This document shows positions 8,361 through 15,546 of a stretch of 64,000 nt of DNA, in pieces; within the stretch, counting starts at the first letter, position 1, and every line of letters starts with the position of its first letter. The stretch is from Paractinoplanes abujensis (GTDB taxonomy: Bacteria > Actinomycetota > Actinomycetes > Mycobacteriales > Micromonosporaceae), in NCBI RefSeq assembly GCF_014204895.1, contig NZ_JACHMF010000001.1:8432001-8496000 (forward strand), written 5' to 3'. A program made the position numbers and the translations under genes. The notes beneath the pieces are model-generated. The model saw nothing but the letters and a program-made list of their open reading frames with translations. It searched no databases and was not told the origin of the DNA.

Positions 8361-8380
8361 TGGTACAGCTGGCTGTACCA
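8361..8380. promoter_or_regulatory. Perfect inverted repeat, probable operator or hairpin
   Basis: TGGTACAG-CTGG-CTGTACCA is an 8-bp perfect inverted repeat, lengthened by two more GC pairs beyond one mismatch. It lies 57 bp before the small membrane protein gene at 8437, in the gap behind the leftward secreted-protein gene. No U-tract follows, which favours a protein-binding site, but a hairpin cannot be excluded. Confidence 0.45.
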
Positions 8381-8436
8381 GGGGTTGGGCAGCTCACGGG
8401 ATCGTCGCAGGACGGCCGGATCCATAGATTCAAGGC

Positions 8437-8616
8437 ATGACGAACAACGATTTCCGCCCCGCCCTCTGGATCGCCCTCGTAGTCCTCGCCGTCGCCAACG
8501 GCGCCACCTCCGCGGCCGGTTTGACCGTCGTCAGTGTGGCCCTCGGCGTCCTGACCCTCGGCGTCGCCGTCGCCCTGGTCGTGCAATACCGCCGGCACCG
8601 CCGCACCACCGCCTGA
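8437..8616 (+). CDS. Small two-helix membrane protein, 59 residues
   Basis: ATG at 8437 opens a 59-codon frame. The sequence has two hydrophobic helices (about residues 9-24 and 27-48) separated by NGATSAAG and ending in a basic tail, YRRHRRTTA. The amphipathic boundaries and positive cytoplasmic tail favour a genuine small membrane protein over chance. AAGG precedes the ATG closely, a weak ribosome site. I recognise no family. A perfect palindrome 57 bp upstream may control it. Confidence 0.6.
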   Translation: MTNNDFRPALWIALVVLAVANGATSAAGLTVVSVALGVLTLGVAVALVVQYRRHRRTTA

Positions 8617-8756
8617 CGACCACCGCGCCAGATCATGACAACCACCTGACGCAGCACGCGCGATAAATCCCCGGACCAGCCGCCACCCGGCGAACGGGGA
8701 TTTTCGCATTCGGCAAGGCACGAACGTCGTGGACGACTCCGCCCGGAAACGACGAA

Positions 8757-8781
8757 GGGCCAGCCCCTGAGGGACTGACCC
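8757..8781 (-). terminator. Terminator of the tRNA cluster
   Basis: In the leftward direction this is an 11-bp stem (two G-U pairs) with a TCA loop, followed by TTCGTCGTTT. On the opposite strand the two wobbles become C-A mismatches, so the structure is strand-specific. It lies 50 bp beyond the tRNA-Val 3' end. Confidence 0.7.
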
Positions 8782-8830
8782 AGACCGACCGTGACCCGAA
8801 CGAACCAGATGGTTCGCGCACAGCCATCCG

Positions 8831-8905
8831 TGGTGGGCGATACTGGGATCGAACCAGTGACCTCTTCCGTGTCAAGGAAGCGCGCTCCCGCTGCGCCAAT
8901 CGCCC
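8831..8905 (-). tRNA. tRNA-Val (GAC)
   Basis: The leftward transcript folds with acceptor GGGCGAT/ATCGCCC, anticodon loop around GAC, T-arm GGTTCGATCC, and an encoded CCA tail (8831-8833). Last of three tandem leftward tRNAs. Confidence 0.95.
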
Positions 8906-8927
8906 TCGGGAAAACAGCATACTGCCG

Positions 8928-8998
8928 AGGTGGAGACGGGATTTGAACCCGTGTAGACGGCTTTGCAGGCCGTTGCCTCGCCTCTCGGCCACTCCACC
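8928..8998 (-). tRNA. tRNA-Cys (GCA)
   Basis: Acceptor GGTGGAG/CTCCACC, anticodon stem ACGGC/GCCGT around CTGCAAA (anticodon GCA), T-arm GGTTCAAATCC. CCA is not encoded. Middle member of the Gly-Cys-Val cluster. Confidence 0.95.
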
Positions 8999-9032
8999 GA
9001 GCCGGCCCAGCACGACTGTGAAGGCCTCTCCG

Positions 9033-9105
9033 AGCGGACGACGGGATTCGAACCCGCGACCCTCACCTTGGCAAGGTGATGCGCTACCAGCTGCGCTACG
9101 TCCGC
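9033..9105 (-). tRNA. tRNA-Gly (GCC)
   Basis: Acceptor GCGGACG/CGTCCGC, anticodon stem CACCT/AGGTG around TGCCA (anticodon GCC), T-arm GGTTCGAATCC. CCA is not encoded. First member of the leftward cluster. No integrated element or att duplication is visible next to it. Confidence 0.95.
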
Positions 9106-9292
9106 ATGTCGTTCGTGCCTGCCCTGTCGGGCTTGCCCGGCGACGGAAGAAACATTAGCGGGTCACCTGGGGCCTTGCCAAACCGGGGTACCCCGGCGCG
9201 TCGCGGGGCGGGGTTCACCAGGGGGTTCCGAGTTGTCCACAGGCCGGAAACCCGGCAGGCGGCCGAGGGTCTTCCCGGTGTTGGATGAGCCC

Positions 9293-10474
9293 ATGGAGTT
9301 CCGACAGATCAGCGCGGCGGAGCGCACGGCGAGCATGTTCCCCCTCCAGTCGTACGCGTTCTTGGCCTCGCCCTGGCCGGAGGGCGACGAGGCGGCCTAC
9401 GCGAGCCGCATGAAGTTCTTCGAGACGGCTGTCAACATGGTCGCCGAGGAGGACGGGAAGGCGCTGGCCTGCGCGGCCTCGTTGCGGATGCGGCAGAACG
9501 TGCGGGGCAAGGTGCAGCCCATGGCGGGCATCGCCTCGGTCGCGTCGCATCCGTCGGCGCGGCGGCGGGGGCTGGTGCGCGGGGTGCTGGAGCGGCTGCT
9601 GCGCCAGGTGCGCGACGAGGGACACACCGTGAGCGCGCTTTATCCGTTCCGGCCGAGCTTCTACGCCCGGTTCGGCTACGTGGGCACGCCTCGGCACCGC
9701 ATTGCGACGTTTGCCCCCGAAGGTCTTTCTCACCTGACGCGGGCCGAGCTGCCGGGTGAGGTCGAGCGGCTGCCCATGCGCGAGGGGTTCGACGAGTGGC
9801 GTGCGCTGCATCACCGGCTGCTTCCCGAGCGGCACGGGTTCGCGATCTACGACGACGTCCGCGCGGCCGAGTTCCGGGAGGACAAGCGGTGGGTCGCCAT
9901 CGCACGGGCCGGCGGTGAGGTGGTCGGGGCGGTGGATTACCGGGTCAAGGCGTACGGGGCCGATCTTTACGGTTCTGACCTGCTGACCACCGGGCCGCTG
10001 GGGAGGGCGCTGCTGCTGCAGTTCTTCGGGCGGCACGTCGATCAGATCGCGCGGGTGCACGTGCGGGTGGGCAGCGACGAGGTGCCCGAGCTGTGGGGCA
10101 CGGATTTCGCGGTCACCACCGAGGGGCGGGTCGACTTCCCGACTCACGGCGGGGCGATGGTGCGGGTGCTCGACATGCCGGCGCTCACCGGCAGCGAGGC
10201 CGGGGACGGCGACGTGACGATCGAGATCACCGACGACGCGCTGGTGGGCGGGTCCTGGCGCCTGGTCGGCGAGGGTGGGCGGCTCACGGTGACCAAGGGG
10301 ACGGCGGAACCGGCGGCGACGCTCTCGGTGGGCGGGTTCAGCGGCCTGCTGTACGGGGTGCTCGACCCCATCGAGGTGATCACGCGAGGGCTGGGGCGGG
10401 TCGACGAGGCGGCCGTCGCGCCGCTGAGCAGCTTGTTTCCGCGCCGGATGCCGTACATCTTCTCGGACTTCTGA
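9293..10474 (+). CDS. Eis-like GNAT N-acetyltransferase
   Basis: A 393-residue protein starting at MEFRQIS. Length and layout match the Eis family: an N-terminal GNAT domain with the acetyl-CoA loop VASHPSARRRGLVRGVL (about residues 80-96), the YPFRPSFYARFGY segment, a second GNAT-like half, and a C-terminal SCP2-like domain. The chain ends in a free Phe carboxylate (YIFSDF), as in mycobacterial Eis, where the terminal carboxylate acts in catalysis. Eis enzymes acetylate several amines of aminoglycosides and polyamine or lysine substrates. Whether this one gives resistance cannot be told. The upstream in-frame GTG is rejected for lack of family similarity. Confidence 0.88.
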   Translation: MEFRQISAAERTASMFPLQSYAFLASPWPEGDEAAYASRMKFFETAVNMVAEEDGKALACAASLRMRQNVRGKVQPMAGIASVASHPSARRRGLVRGVLERLLRQVRDEGHTVSALYPFRPSFYARFGYVGTPRHRIATFAPEGLSHLTRAELPGEVERLPMREGFDEWRALHHRLLPERHGFAIYDDVRAAEFREDKRWVAIARAGGEVVGAVDYRVKAYGADLYGSDLLTTGPLGRALLLQFFGRHVDQIARVHVRVGSDEVPELWGTDFAVTTEGRVDFPTHGGAMVRVLDMPALTGSEAGDGDVTIEITDDALVGGSWRLVGEGGRLTVTKGTAEPAATLSVGGFSGLLYGVLDPIEVITRGLGRVDEAAVAPLSSLFPRRMPYIFSDF

Positions 10475-10524
10475 CGGGACGCCGGGGTCAGCGTGACAGC
10501 GGGGAGGAGGGCGATAATCACGGC

Positions 10525-10809
10525 ATGAGAAAGGACTCGATCCTGTCGTACAAGTCCGAGGGCTCCGTGCTGAGCATCTATTCCAAGGGGTCGGTGCTGT
10601 CGATCGGCTCCACCGGGTCGGCGCTGTCCATCGGGTCGATCGGTTCTTTCGGGTCGGTCGGGTCGATCGCCTCGTGGCTGTCGATCGGCTCGATCCTGTC
10701 GGGGCTGTCCATCGGTTCGCTCATGGCCTGGCAGGCGCGGCGCGCGGTCATGGCCACTGGGGCGCACGGCGGGCAGGTCCGGAGCGGACATCGGCACAAC
10801 CACGGCTGA
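10525..10809 (+). CDS. Protein with serine at every third residue (21 Ser-X-X triplets)
   Basis: A 94-residue protein. From residue 5 to 65 a serine occurs at exactly every third position, 21 times in a row, with the intervening pairs mostly IG, VL, IL or KG. A short basic helix-like tail follows (MAWQARRAV) and a His-rich end. The six-residue beat SIGSVL would suit a beta-solenoid or stacked polyproline-type helix. I recall similar short actinobacterial hypothetical proteins but no function. GGGAGGAGG lies about 15 bases upstream of the ATG. It ends in a hairpin that overlaps its stop codon. Confidence 0.75.
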   Translation: MRKDSILSYKSEGSVLSIYSKGSVLSIGSTGSALSIGSIGSFGSVGSIASWLSIGSILSGLSIGSLMAWQARRAVMATGAHGGQVRSGHRHNHG

Positions 10810-10833
10810 GACCGCCCGCTGGGGGCGGCCTCA
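10807..10833. terminator. Bidirectional terminator hairpin
   Basis: TGAG-A-CCGCCC pairs with GGGCGG-C-CTCA around a 5-nt loop. It begins in the stop codon of the Ser-triplet gene and lies 12 bp before the end of the convergent hydrolase gene. Confidence 0.6.
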
Positions 10834-10844
10834 GCGGTGAGTGG

Positions 10845-12713
10845 TCAGCGGGTGGGGACGTCGAGGTAGGAGCCGCCCGTGACGGTGATCCGGCGGCCGG
10901 GGTCGTTGGCGTCGTAATAGAGCGGGTCCACCGTGTCGACGACCAGGGTCAGGGAGTGGCCGGCCGGCACGTCGTAGGCGGCCGCCGAGAGAGCCAGGTC
11001 GACCTCGGTGGTGCCCGACCATGTGACGGGCGCGTGGGTGATCAGGCGGGCCGTGCCCAGGTTGTCGAGGTCGTACAGGTAAGCGACGGCGGAACCCTGC
11101 GACTGGGCCACGCTGAGGTGCAGGCGCGGGATGCCCCGGATCTTGAGGACGGAGCCGGGGCGGGCGGCGGCCCAGACACCGGCGCGGCCCCGGTCGACAG
11201 TGGGCAGCCAGATCGACGGGCGCTGGTTGGTGAAGGCCGAGACGCCGTTGGTCAGCAGCACGACCCCGCCGTTGGCGATCGTGTCCTGGTCGGTGGGGAG
11301 CGTCTTCGACCAGCCGGTGGTGGGGGCGCCGCCGAGCAGGCCGGTGCCGTCGAGGGTGCGGATCCGGCCCAGACCGTAGCGGGTGGTCGAAGTGCTCAGG
11401 CTCGACCAGTCGGCGTACGTCTCGGTGGCCGCGTTGTCGGGCCGCACGAGCACCGGCGGCCGGGCGTCGGGCGTGCCGCCGGCCAAATGCTGATCGAACC
11501 ACGCCCGTACGTTCGCCCAGACGTCGTTCTCGAAGCCGAACACGCCGCCCAGCTCGGCGATCGCGTGGTCGCCGGGACGCAGCTCGAGCCGTTTGGGGCC
11601 GGTCAGCTGCCGATGGAAGTCGACCAGCTGATTGGGCGGGAAGAACGAGTCGCCCCACGCGTTGGCGATCAGCACGGCGGGGGCGTTCGCGTTGATCCGG
11701 TCGAGGTACGTCGCCGGGGAACGCACCCGGGCCCACGCCATCACCTCGGGGACGTCACGGTCGGCCTTGAAGTCCGCCAGTTTGCCGCTGAGGTCGGGGC
11801 CGGCGTTGCCGAGCAGCGCGGCCGCCAGTTCCAGCAGCCCGGCCGACTGGCGGTGCCGGGTGGAGTCGCTGTAGAGCGAATACACCAGGTCGGTCCAGCC
11901 GCTCATCATGGCGACCACGCGGATGCGCTTGTCGAACGCGGCGCCGAGCAGGGAGATACCGGCCCCGTACGAGATCCCGGCCGCGCCGACCCGGGCGGGA
12001 TCGGCTGTCGTGTTGCCCAGCGTCCAGTCGATCACCTTGGACAGGTCGGCCATGTCCTTCGGGCCCGCGGTGTCGATCTCCCCGCCGGACGCCCACCAGC
12101 CGCGCGGCGTGTACGAGACCACCACGTAGCCGCCCTCGGCCAGCTTCTTGGCCTGCGCCAGGTATTCGAGGTCGTTGAGGCCCCAGCTCGCCGGCAGGAT
12201 CACCGCGGGATGGCGGCCCGCGGCGGCGGGGGCGATCACGTTGGCTTTGAGCGTGACGCCGGCGCCCGGAATGTCCACGAACTTGTAGCCGGTGGTGGCG
12301 ACGGCGGGTGCGGCGGCCGCGAGTGCGGCGGATGCCGCGGGCGGGGCAGCGGCGAGGGCTGCGGGAGCGGTGACGGGTGCGGTGGCGAGGGCTGCGGGAG
12401 CGGTGACGGGTGCGGTGGTGAGGGCTGCGGGAGCGGTGACGGGTGCGGTGGTGAGGGCTGCGGGTGGGGCGGCGGCTGCGGCGACGGCTGCGGGTGGGGC
12501 GGTGGGTGCGGTGGCGAGGGCTGCGGGTGGGGCGGCAGCCGCGGCGAGGGCGGCCGATGGGGCGGCGGCACGGAGGGGCGCGGCCGCGGCGAGGGCGGCC
12601 GATGGGGCGGCGGCAGGGATGGGCGCGGCCGCGGCGGGGGCGGGAAGTGCGCCGGAGAGGGCGAGACCGGCGGACAAGGCGACGCTGAGCAGGATTTTGC
12701 GATGGGGCTCCAT
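10845..12713 (-). CDS. Secreted CocE/NonD-family (S15-type) hydrolase
   Basis: A 622-residue exported serine hydrolase. The signal peptide spans residues 1 to about 30. A 110-residue Ala/Pro/Thr low-complexity linker (about 30-140) includes tandem APVTAPAALTT units. The X-Pro dipeptidyl-peptidase-like alpha/beta domain follows: GISYGA nucleophile near residue 246, ANAWGDSFFPP supplying Asp, and PGDHAI supplying His. The C-terminal jelly roll (GTTEVDLALS, AYDVPAGHSLTLVVDTVDP) is the usual CocE/NonD module. Such enzymes cleave proline peptides or esters outside the cell. The low-complexity linker is longer than usual and is encoded by minisatellite DNA. Confidence 0.88.
   Translation of the reverse strand: MEPHRKILLSVALSAGLALSGALPAPAAAAPIPAAAPSAALAAAAPLRAAAPSAALAAAAAPPAALATAPTAPPAAVAAAAAPPAALTTAPVTAPAALTTAPVTAPAALATAPVTAPAALAAAPPAASAALAAAAPAVATTGYKFVDIPGAGVTLKANVIAPAAAGRHPAVILPASWGLNDLEYLAQAKKLAEGGYVVVSYTPRGWWASGGEIDTAGPKDMADLSKVIDWTLGNTTADPARVGAAGISYGAGISLLGAAFDKRIRVVAMMSGWTDLVYSLYSDSTRHRQSAGLLELAAALLGNAGPDLSGKLADFKADRDVPEVMAWARVRSPATYLDRINANAPAVLIANAWGDSFFPPNQLVDFHRQLTGPKRLELRPGDHAIAELGGVFGFENDVWANVRAWFDQHLAGGTPDARPPVLVRPDNAATETYADWSSLSTSTTRYGLGRIRTLDGTGLLGGAPTTGWSKTLPTDQDTIANGGVVLLTNGVSAFTNQRPSIWLPTVDRGRAGVWAAARPGSVLKIRGIPRLHLSVAQSQGSAVAYLYDLDNLGTARLITHAPVTWSGTTEVDLALSAAAYDVPAGHSLTLVVDTVDPLYYDANDPGRRITVTGGSYLDVPTR
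12357..12455. repeat. 33-bp tandem repeat x3 inside the CocE/NonD gene
   Basis: Three nearly identical 33-bp units start at 12357, 12390 and 12423. Each encodes APVTAPAAL plus two residues of the linker. Being in frame, copy-number changes would alter linker length without frameshift. Confidence 0.85.
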
Positions 12714-12889
12714 GCGCTCTCCTCATGCAGAGCAAGGTCGGCGAGCCCCGGAGTACGGGCGCGGTGGCACGTCCGTACGGGAAGGGGTGTTCGCCTGCGG
12801 GAGGGGCTGGAGCGCTCCAGTTTCGGCAGCGTAGGAGCCGGTTCCGAGAAATTGAACTTCATGACATTATCGTTACTTGCCAGTAACGT

Positions 12890-13204
12890 AGGTCACTTCG
12901 GTAAGCCGCAGGCGGGGAGGGGCCGAGAGGCGCGGGTGCAGGGAAGGCGGACGCGGACGGGCGGGCGCGGGACGGGCGGGCAGGAGCCAGCGGGACGGGC
13001 AGGCGCAGTACCAGCGGGGAGCCGGACGAGCGGGCGCGGCACGAGCGGGCGTGATACGAGCGGTACACCTGACGGGCAGGCGCGGCGCGGACTGGCAGGC
13101 GTAAGGCGATCGGGCGCGGAGCGGGCAAGCGCGGGGCGGGCGCAAGACGGGCTGGCGTAAGACGAGCGGGGCGCGGGACGAGCAGGCGCGGGAAGCGACG
13201 AACA
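12890..13204. repeat. Degenerate ~15-bp GC-rich tandem repeat, no gene
   Basis: The 508-bp gap between the hydrolase start and the TetR gene holds, from about 12900, some 15-18 degenerate copies of a unit close to RACGRGCRGGCGCGG. All frames across it give only Arg/Ala/Pro/Gly low-complexity sequence, so no gene is supported. The stretch 12714-12889 holds the hydrolase promoter region, with AGGAGAGC before its ATG and a less GC-rich patch at 12845-12890. Confidence 0.6.
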
Positions 13205-13221
13205 CGGGGCAGGAGAACCGG

Positions 13222-13788
13222 ATGCTGTACGGAGTTCAGACGCCGCGGCGCCGGGATGCTCAGCGGAACCGGGAGGCCATCGTGCGCGCCGCCTGTGACC
13301 TGATGACCAGCGAACGCGCCGTGGTGGGCATGCCTGAGATCGCGCGGCGGGCCGGGGTCGGGCAGGCGACGTTGTACCGGCACTTTCCCGACCGGTACGC
13401 GCTCACGGCCGCCGTCATCGGGTTGCAGGTGGAGCGGCTCGAGGCCTGTGTGGCCGCGACCCGTCAGCAGCCGGCCGCCTTCCGGGCCATGCTCGACGCC
13501 GTGTTGCGGGCTCAGGTCAGCATGCGTCCGCTCGTGCGGCTGGCCCGCCGGCTGGAACCCGCTGTGCAGGGGCGTTACCTGCGCCGCATCGTCGCGCTGC
13601 TGGCTGAGCCGTTGCGTCGGGCCCAGGAGCACGGGCATGTGCGCAGCGATCTCGAACCGGGTGACCTGGTGCTGATCTTCACCATGGTCGAGGGGGTGCT
13701 GGCGGGCACCCTGGACGGCGAGGCCGAAGCCCGCGCCGCCGCTGATCGCACCATCGACCTCGCGCTGGACGGCGTGTTCAAGGCCTGA
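13222..13788 (+). CDS. TetR/AcrR-family transcriptional regulator
   Basis: A 188-residue regulator with AGGAG six bases before its ATG. The helix-turn-helix (residues about 14-60) ends in VGQATLYRHFPDRYALTAAV. The C-terminal domain (LRRAQEHGHVRSDLEPGDL, MVEGVLAGT) matches the actinobacterial TetR group with SbtR-like ligand domains. It converges on the ABC exporter operon, sharing a terminator, so it need not regulate it. The 508-bp repeat-rich region upstream is its only private promoter space. Confidence 0.88.
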   Translation: MLYGVQTPRRRDAQRNREAIVRAACDLMTSERAVVGMPEIARRAGVGQATLYRHFPDRYALTAAVIGLQVERLEACVAATRQQPAAFRAMLDAVLRAQVSMRPLVRLARRLEPAVQGRYLRRIVALLAEPLRRAQEHGHVRSDLEPGDLVLIFTMVEGVLAGTLDGEAEARAAADRTIDLALDGVFKA

Positions 13789-13790
13789 GT

Positions 13791-13837
13791 CCTGTCCTGC
13801 CGATCATGCCGCAGCCCCGCGTGATCGGCAGGACAGG
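13791..13837. terminator. Strong bidirectional terminator between convergent genes
   Basis: A perfect 16-bp inverted repeat (13791-13806 with 13822-13837) around a 15-nt loop fills the 51-bp space between the TetR stop and the ABC exporter stop. Confidence 0.85.
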
Positions 13838-13839
13838 CC

Positions 13840-15546
13840 TCAGCTGTGCCAGGAGCGCCACAGGGCCGCGTACGGGCCGTCCGCCGCGACCAGGGCGTCG
13901 TGCGTGCCGACCTCGATGATCCGGCCGTCCTCCATCACGACCACCCGGTCGGCGTCGTGGGCCGTCTGCAGGCGGTGGGCGATGGCGATCACCGTACGTT
14001 CGTGCAGCACCGCGGCCAGGGCGCGTTCGGCCGTGCGGGCGGCGGTCGGGTCGAGCAGCGCGGTGGCCTCGTCGAGGATGACCGTGTGGGGGTCGGCCAG
14101 CACCACCCGGGCCAGGGCGAGCTGCTGGGCCTGGGCCCCGTCGGGCGGGTGTTCACCCAGGTCGCGGTCGAGGTCGTCGGCCCAGTCGGCCCCGACCGTC
14201 TTGAGGGCTCGCCGCAGCTCGTCGTCGGGGGCCGCGATCATCAGGTTGTCCCGCAGGGATTCGCGGAAGACGTGGTGTTCCTGCGTGACGAGCACGACCT
14301 GGCGGCGCAGTTCGTCGGGTGGCAGGTCGGCCACCGGCACCCCGCCCACGGCCACCGAACCGGACGCGGGCCGGTCCACCCCGGCGATCAGGCGGCCCAG
14401 CGTCGACTTGCCCGCGCCGGAGAGGCCGACGATCGCGAGGCGTTCCCCGGGCCGTACGGTCAAGGTCACGTCGTGCAGGACGTCGCGGCCCTCGTCGTAC
14501 GCGTAACGCACCTGGGAGATCTCGATGCGGTCCCCCTCGGGCAGCACCGTCGACGCCGGGGGGCCGGCGGGCACGGCGGAGAGCCCTTCGATACGGGCGA
14601 ACGACGCGCTGCTGCTCTGCAACGACTCGATCCATATCAAGATCATGTCGAGGGGGCCGACGAGCTGGCGCAGGTAGAGCACCGCCGCGCCGACCGTGCC
14701 CAGCGACACGTGGCCGTCGAAGTAGAGGAACCCGCCCAGCAGCAGCACGAGCACGCTCGGGACCGCGTACGAGATCTCCACCGACGGGAAGAAGACGCTG
14801 CGCAGGCGCAGGGTGGCCAGCCGGGTGCGCCGGGTCTCGTCGATCGCCCGGCGGCCCGCGTCCAGGCGCCGCTCGGCCAGTCCGAACGCCTCCACCGTAC
14901 GGGCTCCGGAGGTGGTCGCGGCCAGCTCGTCGGCCAGCGCGGAGTTGGCTTCACCCTCCGTGAGGTAGGCGGGGCGGGCGACGCGCAGATACCACCGGGT
15001 GGCGAACCAGATGCCGGACAGGCCGAGGATGCCGACCACGCCGAGCAGCGGATTGAGCAGCAGGACGGCGACGACGATGAAGACGATCTGGACGACGCCG
15101 ATGAGAATGTTGGGCAGGATGTCGCGCAGCGTGTTGGCGACCGCATCGACGTCGGTGGTGCCGCGCGCCGCGAGGTCGCCGGCGGGGACGCGTTCGATCA
15201 CCGCGGCGGGCAGGCCGAGCGAGCGGCGCAGAAAGCCCTCGCGGATGCGGGCGGCGGTGCGTTCGCCGAAGCGGTAGGCGATGCCGAGCGACTGCCGGGC
15301 CAGCAGCGTCTGGGCGATTGCGCAGGCCAGCACGCCCAGGGCGAGCCGGTCGACGGTCTCGACGCCGCCACCGCCGGCGACCGTGTCGATGATGCGGCCC
15401 AGCAACCACGGACCGCCCAGTCCGGCCAGCGCGGCCAGCACGTTGAGAACGGTCACGGCGGTGATCGAGCGACGGTCGGCCGCGATCAGACCCAGCGTGG
15501 CCCGGGCGACCTGACGCTGATCGGCGACGGGCAGCGAGGCGCTCAC
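13840..15546 (-). CDS. ABC exporter half-transporter, partner with intact Walker A/B and degenerate signature
   Basis: A 568-residue fusion of a six-helix exporter membrane domain (residues about 20-310) and an ATPase domain. GTG at 15546 overlaps the stop of the upstream partner by GTGA; the longer reading through that gene is an artefact. Walker A is GLSGAGKST (about residue 374), Walker B TVILDEATALLD, and the switch His is in IAIAHRL. The LSGGQ signature is replaced by PPDGAQAQQLALAR, a known actinobacterial deviation (often TAAQAQQ). With the partner at 15543 it forms a heterodimer whose only competent ATP site combines this Walker A with the partner's signature. Cargo unknown; drugs or peptides are typical. 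Confidence 0.9.
   Translation of the reverse strand: MSASLPVADQRQVARATLGLIAADRRSITAVTVLNVLAALAGLGGPWLLGRIIDTVAGGGGVETVDRLALGVLACAIAQTLLARQSLGIAYRFGERTAARIREGFLRRSLGLPAAVIERVPAGDLAARGTTDVDAVANTLRDILPNILIGVVQIVFIVVAVLLLNPLLGVVGILGLSGIWFATRWYLRVARPAYLTEGEANSALADELAATTSGARTVEAFGLAERRLDAGRRAIDETRRTRLATLRLRSVFFPSVEISYAVPSVLVLLLGGFLYFDGHVSLGTVGAAVLYLRQLVGPLDMILIWIESLQSSSASFARIEGLSAVPAGPPASTVLPEGDRIEISQVRYAYDEGRDVLHDVTLTVRPGERLAIVGLSGAGKSTLGRLIAGVDRPASGSVAVGGVPVADLPPDELRRQVVLVTQEHHVFRESLRDNLMIAAPDDELRRALKTVGADWADDLDRDLGEHPPDGAQAQQLALARVVLADPHTVILDEATALLDPTAARTAERALAAVLHERTVIAIAHRLQTAHDADRVVVMEDGRIIEVGTHDALVAADGPYAALWRSWHS

Noticed and set aside
8831..9105. tRNA cluster as attachment site of an integrated element
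   Set aside because: No integrase, excisionase or duplicated tRNA 3' end is visible on either side.
12859..13638. 259-codon minus-strand frame across the repeat region and TetR gene
   Set aside because: Its content is low-complexity Ala/Pro/Arg and it is antisense to a convincing TetR gene.
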